A DNA stretch of 64,000 nucleotides, taken from positions 1 to 64,000 of the forward strand of contig CANLMX010000001.1 in the NCBI GenBank assembly GCA_947492385.1, in the 5' to 3' direction. This document shows positions 51,180 through 60,001 of this stretch, in pieces. A program made the translations under genes and the position numbers. How positions within the stretch are numbered: the first letter of the stretch is position 1; each line of letters opens with the position of its first letter. The notes beneath the pieces are model-generated. The model saw only the letters and a program-made list of their open reading frames with translations. It was not told the origin of the DNA and ran no database searches. The DNA is from Planctomycetaceae bacterium. GTDB lineage: Bacteria; Planctomycetota; Phycisphaerae; Phycisphaerales; SM1A02.

Positions 51180-52672
51180 GGATTCGCTCCCTGGGTGACG
51201 GCCGCGGCGGGTGCGGCGGATGGCGGTGCGGGCGCCGGCGCAGGCGCCGGAGGTCCGTGCTGCGGGCCTCCACGGTACCGCATGACCGCAGGATGCTGCG
51301 CACGCGCCGAAGGCAGCGTGACCAGCACGATGTTGGGCTGCCCCGCATCCACGTCGACGGTGCACAGCGGCGCGCCGTCCGGGCGCGCAAGTGTCAGGCG
51401 CCCGTCGGCAGGCGTGGGTACGCGCAACAGGTGCACCTGCTTCGGCATGGTGGACCAGCACCGCAGGTCGGCCGCAGTGGACGCCGCCTGGTACGCGATG
51501 CCCATGATCTGGACCAGCACCCCCGCGGTGTTGTTCTGCTGGTACGCCGCCTGGCTGGAAGCCCAGGTGGCCGCGGCCTTTCCCGCCGAGGAGATGATCT
51601 CCTGCGTCACGATGAGCGGCAGGCGCGCGTCGAACTCCGCTTCCACGATGACGTCAAGGTCGGCGATGGGTACGCCGCGCGCCCCGCCCTCGCCCGCGAC
51701 CGCGAGGCCGTCGACGAAGTCACCGCGCTTGCGAAGCACCGGGAACGCTCCCGACACATAGTTGACGTTTCCCACCGGAATGGGAATGTCGAGCCGGAAC
51801 TCGCGGTAGTCGGGGGCAAGGCCCGTGAGGAAGAACACCCACGTCACGGCAGGCAGCCCACCTCCCGCGTCGATGAGCGCGATGTCCTCGTCCGCGGGCA
51901 CGAGCCCAGGCACCATCTCCTGGATGCCGCGGAGATCGGCGCGCGCGTTCTGGCGGTCGCCCGGGTCCACGCTGGTGGCCAGCAGGAACGACGCACGCAG
52001 GTAGCTGGCGAAAGGGTTCGCGAACGAACCGACGCCGATTCCGGGAGCCTGCGGACGCTCCTGCGCAGCGCGCACCTTGCCGAGGGCGTCGGCCGAGATG
52101 CCGGACGACCAGCCTTCCTTCCGCCATGCGGAGTTGGCCTGGTCCTGCGCGGCGTTGATCTCCTTCGCGAAGCGCGCCGCGGCGTCCTGCTGGAAGTCGG
52201 CCGTGCGGTTGAACTCGACGCGCGCGCGGGCGAGGTCTCCAGCGCAGAGCGCGTTCGCACCCTGCAGCGCGCACAGCATGACGCGCTCCGGGGGCGTCGC
52301 GCGGTAGGTGCGCATGGCCTGGTTGACGGCGGTGGTGACCAGCGCCTCGCTCACCGTGGCCTCGGCCTTGGAGTCGAGGTACGGACGCACCTCCTCATAG
52401 GCGCGGTCGTACCAGGCCATCGACTCGGGAATGCGCCCCGCCGCCTGCTGCGTGCGGCCGGACTCGAGCCACCAGAGCACGCGGTCGATGCGGTCGTCCT
52501 GGTACCGGCGCGCGGCGTCCTCGGCGATCGACGCGGCGCCCTCGTAGCGGCCGCCCGCGTAGGCGTCGTCGATGGCGGCGACGGTGCGGCGCAGGTCGGC
52601 CTGGCAGCCGGCGAGCGCGAGCACCGCGCAGGTCGCGGCGACGGCCGTGCGCGGAGCGTGGCCCCGGTTCAC
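51176..52672 (-). CDS. COG3014-family lipoprotein
   Basis: The 498-residue protein has a lipoprotein signal (V-L-A-L-A-G-C, Cys about residue 23). A helical-repeat N-terminal half follows (Y-Q-D-D-R-I-D-R-V-L-W-W-L-E-S-G-R), then P-F-A-S-Y-L-R-A-S-F-L-L-A-T, which is typical of COG3014, and G-L-A-P-D-Y-R-E-F-R-L-D-I-P-I-P. The tail is Ala/Pro-rich. COG3014 proteins are uncharacterised but are found beside YcfL and LpoB in many Gram-negatives. The GTG start overlaps the TGA of the CsgG-like gene (GTGA), and its own stop overlaps the YcfL start. All four genes are therefore one translational chain. Confidence 0.78.
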   Translation of the reverse strand: MNRGHAPRTAVAATCAVLALAGCQADLRRTVAAIDDAYAGGRYEGAASIAEDAARRYQDDRIDRVLWWLESGRTQQAAGRIPESMAWYDRAYEEVRPYLDSKAEATVSEALVTTAVNQAMRTYRATPPERVMLCALQGANALCAGDLARARVEFNRTADFQQDAAARFAKEINAAQDQANSAWRKEGWSSGISADALGKVRAAQERPQAPGIGVGSFANPFASYLRASFLLATSVDPGDRQNARADLRGIQEMVPGLVPADEDIALIDAGGGLPAVTWVFFLTGLAPDYREFRLDIPIPVGNVNYVSGAFPVLRKRGDFVDGLAVAGEGGARGVPIADLDVIVEAEFDARLPLIVTQEIISSAGKAAATWASSQAAYQQNNTAGVLVQIMGIAYQAASTAADLRCWSTMPKQVHLLRVPTPADGRLTLARPDGAPLCTVDVDAGQPNIVLVTLPSARAQHPAVMRYRGGPQHGPPAPAPAPAPPSAAPAAAVTQGANP

Positions 52673-54519
52673 GGTCCCAGCAGCTGCCACCAGATGCTCT
52701 CGCCGCCCAGGTTCAGGTTCTGCACGTTGGTGGTGTCGAGCCGGATGTCGCTCTGGCGCAGGAAGTCCGCGATCGCCCGGATGCGGATGAGGTCGACGTC
52801 GCGCGCGACCGCGCCGTTCTTCAGGTCGTTGAAGAATGCCGCATCGCGCTGCCAGTTGGCGCGGCCCTCGGGCGTGAACTGCATCGGTGCGGTCACCACG
52901 AGCCCCTCGCGCGCGTCGATCACGCGCTCGACGGGCTCGAGGGCCGGGCGCTCGAAGCGCACGCGGTGCATGCCGGGGCGCAGTTCGTACGCTCCCGGGG
53001 TCTGGCCGACGGTCACGCCGTCGAGGATGACCTGCACGCTCATCGGGCGCAGCGGGTACTGGTTGGCGCCGACCACGTACTCGCCCTTCTCGTCCTTGCG
53101 CACGTCGGGGACGCTGAGGTCCGAGAGCAGCGCGTCGAACGCCACCTTCACGAGCGCGGGTGCGGCGGCCGTGCGCTCGGCGGCGCGTGCGACGGCGGCG
53201 CCGGCCGCAGGACCGATGCGCGCAGCGGCGTCACGAAGCAGCGGGTCGATGAAGTCGACCTTCACCTGGAGCCCCGCGCTGTCGCGGTTGGCGAAGTCCG
53301 ACTGGACCGTCCCCGACCCGAGGCTCGCCCCGGTGACGCCGTCGATCACGCCGTACGTCGTCATCAGCGTCCACTGCTCGACCTTGGTCATGGTGCGCGT
53401 GGCGGGGTCCTCGAGGGTGCGCACAGCGTTCTGCAGCGCGGAGATCGAGACCGTGAGCAGCGCATCGGCCTTCATGAGCGTGGCCAGCTGCACTGCCGAC
53501 GATTGGTCGGAGAGGATGCGGTCGACCGCCTCGGACCCCGGCAGGCCGGTGCCGGCATTCGGCCCGGTGGGCGCCAGCCGGTTCACCGCGTTCACCAGGT
53601 CCTCGCGGCGGATGATCTCGATGTTGGGCGCGGTGGCGCTGGCGGCGACCAGGTCCTCGAAGACGGTCACCTTCTCAGGCGGCACCTGCGAGGGGCGCTG
53701 CTTCACAAAGATCGCCAGGCGCATCGGGCGCGTGGGCAGGCTGCCGGACGTGCCCATGCCTGCGGGAGCCGGGGTGGCCAGCGACGGGCTCGCCGCGGGC
53801 GCGGCGGCCGAGATTCGGGCGGCGGCCTGCTCGGCGAGCGCGCGGGCGGCGGTGCCGAGGACGACGTTGGTCTTGCTTCCGGACTGCTCGACACCCGCGA
53901 GGATCTCGTTGGTCGCGAACTCGCTCACCGTGACGTTGGTGCTCTTGAGGAGCGCGGCGGTCGTCGTGTCGTAGACCTTCACGACCGCCTGCACGTCGAT
54001 GGTGCGGCGCTCGGCGTTGGCGTTGCCGAACTGCCCGGGAAGAACGGTGCGCTCGACGATCTCCTGGAAGTTCGTGACCGTGACGGTGGCGACGAAGCGC
54101 GCGCCCGCAAGCTGGTACGCGCGCGCGGCCTGCGGGTCCATGGCGTTGACGTTGCCGCTGAGCGAGAGGTCCTGCTCCTTGATCACGGTGCCGAGGTCGC
54201 CGCGCGCGACGAGCTCGAACGCGCTCTCGCCGTCGAAGGCATCGAGGAGCTGCGCGTCGGTGGCCTCGAGCACCTGGTCGAGCGCGTTGTCGAAGCCCCG
54301 TGACTTCGCCTGCGCGACGACACCGCGCGTGGCGGACACCTCGCGGACGGCGAGGCGAGGCTTCGCAGCGACGGGTGCGGTCGGCGGGGTGCCGGGCGCC
54401 TGGGGCGCCGGTGCATGCGGCGCGTGGAGGGCCAGCGCGGGCAGCACGCACATGGCGGCCGCCAGGAAGGCGGCACAGGCGGTCAGGAACGGCCGGTGGA
54501 CGCGGCGGGCTGGGCTCAT
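52669..54519 (-). CDS. Exported CsgG-like protein with PEGA-like domain
   Basis: The 616-residue protein has a signal peptide (F-L-A-A-A-M-C-V-L-P-A-L-A). The first domain reads like CsgG/curli-assembly relatives: F-E-L-V-A-R-G-D-L-G-T-V-I-K-E-Q-D, A-G-A-R-F-V-A-T-V-T-V-T-N-F-Q, V-V-K-V-Y-D-T-T-T-A-A-L-L-K-S. A second, similar region has E-I-I-R-R-E-D-L-V-N-A-V and A-D-A-L-L-T-V-S-I. A PEGA-like domain follows (V-Q-V-I-L-D-G-V-T-V-G-Q-T-P-G-A-Y-E-L-R-P-G-M-H). It is the first gene of the operon with COG3014, YcfL and LpoB. No lipobox is seen. It may sense or scaffold the cell wall; this is inferred from neighbours. Confidence 0.68.
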   Translation of the reverse strand: MSPARRVHRPFLTACAAFLAAAMCVLPALALHAPHAPAPQAPGTPPTAPVAAKPRLAVREVSATRGVVAQAKSRGFDNALDQVLEATDAQLLDAFDGESAFELVARGDLGTVIKEQDLSLSGNVNAMDPQAARAYQLAGARFVATVTVTNFQEIVERTVLPGQFGNANAERRTIDVQAVVKVYDTTTAALLKSTNVTVSEFATNEILAGVEQSGSKTNVVLGTAARALAEQAAARISAAAPAASPSLATPAPAGMGTSGSLPTRPMRLAIFVKQRPSQVPPEKVTVFEDLVAASATAPNIEIIRREDLVNAVNRLAPTGPNAGTGLPGSEAVDRILSDQSSAVQLATLMKADALLTVSISALQNAVRTLEDPATRTMTKVEQWTLMTTYGVIDGVTGASLGSGTVQSDFANRDSAGLQVKVDFIDPLLRDAAARIGPAAGAAVARAAERTAAAPALVKVAFDALLSDLSVPDVRKDEKGEYVVGANQYPLRPMSVQVILDGVTVGQTPGAYELRPGMHRVRFERPALEPVERVIDAREGLVVTAPMQFTPEGRANWQRDAAFFNDLKNGAVARDVDLIRIRAIADFLRQSDIRLDTTNVQNLNLGGESIWWQLLGP

Positions 54520-54587
54520 GGGTGGGGTCCCCTGCGGGGTGCGCGAATGCTATCCCCCGAAAAACGACCGACCCGGGCCGTTCTTTC

Positions 54588-54615
54588 TTGAACCACGCCC
54601 GGAAACGCATACCTT
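54588..54615 (+). promoter_or_regulatory. Predicted promoter close to the start codon
   Basis: TTGAAC at 54588-54593 is a good -35 box. TACCTT at 54610-54615 follows after 16 bases as a weak -10 box. The ATG at 54623 comes 7 bases later, so the mRNA would be leaderless or nearly so. Confidence 0.45.
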
Positions 54616-54622
54616 TGGACCC

Positions 54623-56146
54623 ATGGGACCCACCTCGATCCAGGGGCGCCTCGGCTCGCACCTCGCACGCGCGGCCGCGATCTCGGCCGCGTGTGCAGCA
54701 CCCGCAGCCGCCGACGTCATCGCGTACGACCTCAACGCCGTCGTCCCGGCGAACATCGACGGCCTCTACGTGAACGTCGAGACCGCCCAGACGGGCTCGT
54801 CGGGCACGGCGGTCACGGGATGGGACATCAACCCATACGCAGCGACATCGCTCACGTGGTTCAACGCCACGGGCACCGGCATGCTGCGGTATCCGGGCGC
54901 GACCACGGGCTCGGCCGGAAGCCTGGCCGTCGGCACCGAGGTCGGGGCCGGCGGCAGCTACGGCTCGGGCGCATCGACCTTCGGGGCGGCGGCGGGCAAC
55001 TGGCAGCTGAACGCCGTCAACTACTTCGGGTTCCGGTTCACGGCCGCCGACGGCCAGACCCACTACGGGTGGGGAAGCATGCTCATGGGCGCGAGCGTGA
55101 CGGAGCGCACCCTGCTGAAGGTGGCGTACGAGTCCATCGCCAACACGCCCATCGTCACCGGTTCCGAGGGCGGCCCGCCGCCGCCGTACGACCCTTGTGC
55201 GGCGACGAACCCCTCGCTCGTCGCGGGATCGAACGCCGTGTTCGTGAATCAGTCCACCGCCGCCGACCTCGACCTCTCCGCCGCGTGCGGGCTGGTGGTG
55301 CACAAGGCGAACGTGCTGCGCTTCACGGCGTCAGGTGCCGGCGCGCACACCTTCAGCACGTGCGCGGGAACGCAGGACACGCGCATGGCGCTGATGTCCG
55401 CGTGCGCGGGCGGCGTGACGTACGCGTGCAACGACAACTGCGCCACGGGCGTCGGTTCGACGCTCTCGCGCACCCTGGCCGCCGGCGAACAGGTGTTCAT
55501 CGCCGTCGGCAGCGCATCGGCCGAGACGTCGCTGACGTCGCCGCTTTCGATCACGGTGACCGTGCCGCCGCCGCCGCCGCTCGGCGAGGAGATCGACCCG
55601 GCCACGGGCATCCGGTACCAAGTGGTGAGCGCCACCACCTGGACGCTGGCCGAAGCCGATGCGCAGGCCCGCGGCGGACACCTGGTCTCGATCAACAGCG
55701 CCGAGGAGAACGCGTTCGTGCTCGCGGCGTTCGGCAACTTCGGTGGACAGGACCGGCGCCTCTGGATTGGGTTCAGCGACACGGCCTCGGAAGGCACGTT
55801 CGCATGGAGCGATGGCACGCCCGCGACGTTCACCAACTGGAACGCGGGCGAGCCGAACAACTCCGGCGGGACCGAGGACTGGGCCGAGATGTTCGGCTCG
55901 AACGGCAAGTGGAACGACGTGAACGACAGCGGTTCCGGCTTCCCGCACCTGGCGGTGATCGAGCTGGGGCCCTCGACGCCGCCCTGCCCCGAGGACCTCT
56001 CGGGCGATGGCGCGGTCGACGGGATCGACCTCGGCGTGCTGCTCGGATCGTGGGGCCAGCCCGGCGCGGCCGACCTGAACGGCGACGGATTCGTCGACGG
56101 GCAGGACCTCGGCATCCTGCTCGGCAACTGGGGGCTGTGCGAGTGA
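54623..56146 (+). CDS. Secreted C-type lectin-domain protein with dockerin-like pair
   Basis: The 507-residue protein has a signal peptide (A-A-A-I-S-A-A-C-A-A-P-A-A-A). The first domain (about 35-190) has Y-F-G-F-R-F-T-A-A-D-G-Q-T-H-Y-G-W, common in planctomycete surface proteins. A middle domain has four or more Cys (F-S-T-C-A-G-T-Q-D-T-R, Y-A-C-N-D-N-C). A complete C-type lectin-like domain follows: W-T-L-A-E-A-D-A-Q-A-R-G-G-H-L-V-S-I, L-W-I-G-F-S-D, Y/F-T-N-W-N-A-G-E-P-N-N with the E-P-N calcium motif, and W-N-D-V-N. Two dockerin-like repeats end the protein. It likely binds glycans outside the cell. Confidence 0.82.
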   Translation: MGPTSIQGRLGSHLARAAAISAACAAPAAADVIAYDLNAVVPANIDGLYVNVETAQTGSSGTAVTGWDINPYAATSLTWFNATGTGMLRYPGATTGSAGSLAVGTEVGAGGSYGSGASTFGAAAGNWQLNAVNYFGFRFTAADGQTHYGWGSMLMGASVTERTLLKVAYESIANTPIVTGSEGGPPPPYDPCAATNPSLVAGSNAVFVNQSTAADLDLSAACGLVVHKANVLRFTASGAGAHTFSTCAGTQDTRMALMSACAGGVTYACNDNCATGVGSTLSRTLAAGEQVFIAVGSASAETSLTSPLSITVTVPPPPPLGEEIDPATGIRYQVVSATTWTLAEADAQARGGHLVSINSAEENAFVLAAFGNFGGQDRRLWIGFSDTASEGTFAWSDGTPATFTNWNAGEPNNSGGTEDWAEMFGSNGKWNDVNDSGSGFPHLAVIELGPSTPPCPEDLSGDGAVDGIDLGVLLGSWGQPGAADLNGDGFVDGQDLGILLGNWGLCE

Positions 56147-56204
56147 TGCGGGCGGGCGCGCCCGCGGCGCGCACGGCAACGGTCCGGCGTCCGTGGCACA
56201 CGCG

Positions 56205-57107
56205 ATGACACGGCTCCGGCGCGCGTGCGTCATGCTTGCGCTGGTCGTCGCCACGTTCGTGGCGGCGCTGGCCGTGTCGACGCTGGCGTCGCTGGTCGTG
56301 GGTGGCCTCGGAGAGTGGATCGAGGACCCCGGCACGCCTTCGTCGCCAAGCATCCTCGAGCTGCCGGAGCGCACGCTCAACGAGTGGCCCCGGACCATGA
56401 GTTCGCTCGTGCGCGCGATGTTCGTCGGCGACTTGGCGGGGTTCACGTCGCTCGGGGTCGCGCTGCTGGTGGTCGCGGCCCCTGCCCTGATCGCGGCCCC
56501 GGCCCTCCGTCCGACGCCGCCGGAGCATGGGGGCCGTTCGCTCGCATGGTCGGTCGCAGGCGCGGCCGCGCTGGGGGGCGCGTGCGCGCTCGGCGTGCTC
56601 GCCACGCTGTGGGACATGGTGGGGCTGATGATGGTCGCGGCGCCAGAGGAGCCCGCCCAGGCCTTGCGCGGCGGCAACGTGATCTACCCGTGGCTGCTGG
56701 CGCCGGCATGGCTGCTTGCAGGCAGCGCATGGGCCTGGGCGTTCGCGCGGGCGGGACGCGCGCACGCGCCCGACCGGCTCGACCGAATGGTTCGCTGGCT
56801 GGTGGCGGGAACGTGCGTCGAACTCGCCATCGCGGCACCCACGTTCGTCGCGGCGGCACGGCGCGACACGTGCTGGTGCTCGTGGGGCAGCTGGTGGGCG
56901 ATCGTGGCGGGCATCACGACGCTGACGGTGCTGTGCGGACCGGCGCTGGTCCTGATGGCGACGCGACGGACGCGGCTTGCGTGGATGCGCGCCGTGTGCG
57001 CCGAGTGCGGCTACCGCAGGCATGGCACGCAGGAACGATGCCCCGAGTGCGGAACCGCGTTCGCGGGCCTGTCCGCGGCGGGCGCGCCCGCGGCGGCGCG
57101 TCAATAG
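56205..57107 (+). CDS. Membrane protein with C-terminal zinc ribbon
   Basis: The 300-residue protein has about six hydrophobic segments (L-A-L-V-V-A-T-F-V-A-A-L-A-V; L-G-V-A-L-L-V-V-A-A-P-A-L-I; and others). It ends in a cytoplasmic zinc ribbon C-A-E-C-G-Y-R-R-H-G-T-Q-E-R-C-P-E-C-G with two C-x-x-C pairs. Membrane proteins with this C-A-x-C-G-Y ribbon are frequent and unexplained in planctomycetes. The start could also be the GTG at 56193. Its 3' end overlaps the convergent SerB-SerA gene by 7 bases. Confidence 0.65.
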   Translation: MTRLRRACVMLALVVATFVAALAVSTLASLVVGGLGEWIEDPGTPSSPSILELPERTLNEWPRTMSSLVRAMFVGDLAGFTSLGVALLVVAAPALIAAPALRPTPPEHGGRSLAWSVAGAAALGGACALGVLATLWDMVGLMMVAAPEEPAQALRGGNVIYPWLLAPAWLLAGSAWAWAFARAGRAHAPDRLDRMVRWLVAGTCVELAIAAPTFVAAARRDTCWCSWGSWWAIVAGITTLTVLCGPALVLMATRRTRLAWMRAVCAECGYRRHGTQERCPECGTAFAGLSAAGAPAAARQ

Positions 57108-59008
57108 AGCGCGCGCAGCCGCACGGTGCCCGGCACCGCCTTCAGCTCATCGACCACATCGGCCGCGTAGCGGCGATCGACGTCGGTGACGAGGTAGCCC
57201 ATCGCGTCGTCCGTGCGCAGCGCTTGGCCCAGGATGTTGAGCCGCCGCTTCGCGAGCACGGCATTCACCGCGGCGAGCACCCCTGGCTGGTTGCGATGCA
57301 GGTGCAGGAAGCGGTGCGCGCGCGGGACCGGCGGCGAAGCGATGGTGGGCAGGTTCACGCAGCCGGACGTGCTTCCCGTGTTCACGAAGTCGACGAGCCG
57401 CGCGGCGACGAACTCGCCGATCGCCTGCTGCGCTTCCGCAGTGCTGCCGCCGACGTGCGGCGTGAGGATGACGTTCGGCAGCCCGCGCAGCGGGCAGTCG
57501 AACGGGTCACGGTTCGAGAGCGGTTCCTCCGGGAACACGTCGACCGCGGCGCCACCCACGTGGCCGGCGCGGATGCTGGCCGCCAGCGCCGCAAGGTCCA
57601 CCACCTGCCCGCGGGCGAGGTTGAGCAGGATGGCGCCCGCGCGCATCTTCCGGAGCTCGCGCTCACCGATCAGGCCGCGGTTCGAGGCCCGGCCGTCGAC
57701 ATGCAGGCTCACCACGTCGGACTTGCCGAGGAGCTCAGCCAGCGTGCGGCACTTGCGCGCGTTGCCGAGCGCAAGCCGCTCCTCCAGGTCGTGGTAGACG
57801 ACCTGCATGCCCATCGACTCCGCAAGGATCGAGAGCTGCGAGCCGATGTGGCCGTAGCCCACAATGCCGAGCACCTTCCCGCGCACCTCGGTGCAGCCGG
57901 TGGCGGACTTTCGCCAGCCTCCGTCGTGCAGCAGGCGGTTGGCGTCGGGGATGCGTCGCATCAGCATCACGATCTCGCCGATCGCCATCTCGACGACGCT
58001 GCGCGTGTTGCTGTACGGCGCGTTGAACACCGCGACGCCGCGCGCGGCCGATGCGGCGAGGTCCACCTGGTCGGTCCCGATGCAGAAGCACCCGACCGCG
58101 AGCAGCCGGTCGGCGGCAGCGAGCACGCGTGGCGTCACGCGTGTCTTGGACCGGATGCCGAGGATGCTCACGCCCCGGATGGCACGCTCGAGCTCGTCCT
58201 CGCCGAGCGCGTCGGAGAGCGTCTCGACGCGGTAGCCCTCGTCGCGCAGGGCGCGGGCCGCGTCGGCGTGCACGTTCTCGCAGAGGAGCGCGGTCATGCG
58301 GCTCTTGGGGAACGAGGGCGACCCGGGAAGCCGGTAGAGCCACAGCACCTCGTCCACGGAACGGGCCACGCGGTCGGCGCGGGCCACCACCGACTCGCGC
58401 TCGACGTTCTCGCAGTAGGCCACGAACTCGTGCGCGGCGCCGTCATCGCGGATCTCGGCGTCGGTGATGCCGTCGCCGATCGCCACCACGCGCCCGGGAA
58501 GCCGCAGCGCGCGGACCGCGCGCGCCTTGCCGCCGGGCCTAGCCAGCGGGCTTGAGGCGTCGAACCCCACGGCACGCTGGCCCTTCCACGTGAACGCGTT
58601 GCAGTGGATGCGCTCGGGCGGGATGCCGAGGTCGCGGCACACGGGCTCCACGTACTCGCGGAACCCGCTGGAGACGACATGGATGCGATCCGCATTGCGC
58701 TTGACCGCCGCCGCGTGCCGCCGGAACGAAGGGCTGAGCCGCTTCCGCAGGAGGCGCACCACCGCGTCGACGTGCTTGCGCTCGATCGTGAGCATCGCCA
58801 ACCGCCGCCGCAGGCTCTCGTCGATCCCGATCGCGCCCGACATGCCGTCGCGCGTGATGGCCTCGATGGCCTCGACGGTGCGCTCGCGGTCGGGATCGTC
58901 GGCGAGCGCGATCCGGGCGAGCTCGTCGAGTCCCTCCACCGACACGATGGTGCTGTCGAAGTCGAAGACGAGTTGGACGGCGTCGGCGTCCTTCGGCGTG
59001 CGTGGCAT
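57101..59008 (-). CDS. Fused phosphoserine phosphatase / D-3-phosphoglycerate dehydrogenase (SerB-SerA)
   Basis: The 635-residue protein joins two serine-pathway enzymes. Residues 1 to about 230 are a HAD phosphatase of the SerB kind: L-V-F-D-F-D-S-T-I-V-S-V-E-G (nucleophile Asp16, Asp18), V-V-S-S-G-F-R-E-Y-V and A-I-G-D-G-I-T-D-A-E-I. From about 235 to the end it is an E. coli-type SerA. G-C-F-C-I-G-T-D-Q-V-D-L is present, the NAD motif is G-Y-G-H-I-G at 384-389, L-T-P-H-V-G-G-S-T-A-E-A-Q holds the catalytic His, and a C-terminal ACT domain (L-H-L-H-R-N-Q-P-G-V-L) binds serine for feedback. The two fused enzymes catalyse steps 1 and 3 of serine synthesis; step 2 (SerC) is not in the window. 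Confidence 0.92.
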   Translation of the reverse strand: MPRTPKDADAVQLVFDFDSTIVSVEGLDELARIALADDPDRERTVEAIEAITRDGMSGAIGIDESLRRRLAMLTIERKHVDAVVRLLRKRLSPSFRRHAAAVKRNADRIHVVSSGFREYVEPVCRDLGIPPERIHCNAFTWKGQRAVGFDASSPLARPGGKARAVRALRLPGRVVAIGDGITDAEIRDDGAAHEFVAYCENVERESVVARADRVARSVDEVLWLYRLPGSPSFPKSRMTALLCENVHADAARALRDEGYRVETLSDALGEDELERAIRGVSILGIRSKTRVTPRVLAAADRLLAVGCFCIGTDQVDLAASAARGVAVFNAPYSNTRSVVEMAIGEIVMLMRRIPDANRLLHDGGWRKSATGCTEVRGKVLGIVGYGHIGSQLSILAESMGMQVVYHDLEERLALGNARKCRTLAELLGKSDVVSLHVDGRASNRGLIGERELRKMRAGAILLNLARGQVVDLAALAASIRAGHVGGAAVDVFPEEPLSNRDPFDCPLRGLPNVILTPHVGGSTAEAQQAIGEFVAARLVDFVNTGSTSGCVNLPTIASPPVPRAHRFLHLHRNQPGVLAAVNAVLAKRRLNILGQALRTDDAMGYLVTDVDRRYAADVVDELKAVPGTVRLRALY

Positions 59009-59009
59009 G

Positions 59010-59948
59010 TCAGGGGTTCCTGTTCGCGTCGTTGGCGGCGGGCTCGTCGGCATCAGGCTCGTCCACGCGCAGCTTCCGTGGGCCCATGCGGGGCACGATG
59101 AACCCATGGTCGAGCACGATCGTGCGGCCGAAGTCCCACTCGGCGCCGGACATCGCGCCCGCGAGCACGCCCCCGACGAGCACCGCGCCGCGCTGGGGCG
59201 CCGCGTTGATCACCGGGGCACGGACGAGGAGCAGCTCGCGGCCGTCGACCAGCACGGGATACACCCGGCCGCCCTCGGGAATCTGGAAGGGCTCGCCGAT
59301 CTCTCCGGCGACCGTCACCGGCGTCCCCGCCTTCGTCAAGCGGCCACCCGCAAGTTCGTTGCGATCGACGGCCGTGACCGCGGCGACCAGCTCGCCCCCG
59401 GCGCCGACCCGCGACAGCACGGCGCGCGCACGGTCCATCAGCTTGGGACCGGTGGCCAACCCCGGGGGCAGGCCCGCGAGCCCGCCGGCCAGTGCATCGA
59501 GCACGGGACCGACACGGGACGCGGTCACCGCGAAGCCGTACCCGTGGCACTCGGTGCATTCCTCGGCGCTCTCGGTGATGCGTGGCTTCGCGAGCTGCCC
59601 GCGCGACTCGCGCTTGCGGGTCACCTTCGCACCCTTGCCGTCGCACTTCGGGCACGCGGTCACGCGTTCGAGCGCGTTCACGCGCCCCGCGAAGGCGTCC
59701 GCACGCACCGGCGCCACCTTGGGCGGTTCCGGAAGCTTCGCACCCGCGGGAAGCGCCGTCGGGAACCGAGGCGCATCGGGTTCGTCGCCGGCGGCCTCGG
59801 CCTGCGATGCGGCATCGCCCGGGCGCACGCGGCGGGGCGGGTCGTCGGCAGGCCGCGCGACCACGGCCGCGGTGCAGGCGAATGACAGCGCGCCGACCGC
59901 CGCGAGGCGCAGGAACCGGAGGATGGGGGTGCGGTGCGCACCGTGCAT
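59010..59948 (-). CDS. Exported protein with DnaJ-type CxxCxGxG zinc motif
   Basis: The 312-residue protein has a signal-like N-terminus (L-A-A-V-G-A-L-S-F-A-C-T-A-A-V-V-A-R). After a Pro-rich stretch it has two zinc-knuckle motifs like those in DnaJ, C-P-K-C-D-G-K-G and C-T-E-C-H-G-Y-G, about 30 residues apart. A C-terminal beta-rich part follows (V-L-V-D-G-R-E-L-L-L-V-R-A-P-V-I). Such knuckles in planctomycete secreted proteins are common, with no known role. It lies one base before the SerB-SerA start and may be transcribed with it. TATCGT lies 6 bases before the ATG as a possible -10 box. Confidence 0.6.
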   Translation of the reverse strand: MHGAHRTPILRFLRLAAVGALSFACTAAVVARPADDPPRRVRPGDAASQAEAAGDEPDAPRFPTALPAGAKLPEPPKVAPVRADAFAGRVNALERVTACPKCDGKGAKVTRKRESRGQLAKPRITESAEECTECHGYGFAVTASRVGPVLDALAGGLAGLPPGLATGPKLMDRARAVLSRVGAGGELVAAVTAVDRNELAGGRLTKAGTPVTVAGEIGEPFQIPEGGRVYPVLVDGRELLLVRAPVINAAPQRGAVLVGGVLAGAMSGAEWDFGRTIVLDHGFIVPRMGPRKLRVDEPDADEPAANDANRNP

Positions 59949-60001
59949 GCATGCACGATATCGCCGCGTGGCGCGGCCCCGCCCCGCGCACGCGGAAACG
60001 C

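Noticed and set aside
53999-54622. 208-codon 5' extension of the lectin-dockerin gene
   Set aside because: It lies opposite the CsgG-like gene. The signal peptide and promoter place the start at 54623.
59010-59948. DnaJ co-chaperone
   Set aside because: Two CxxCxGxG knuckles are present but there is no J-domain (no H-P-D) and no Gly/Phe region, and the protein appears exported.
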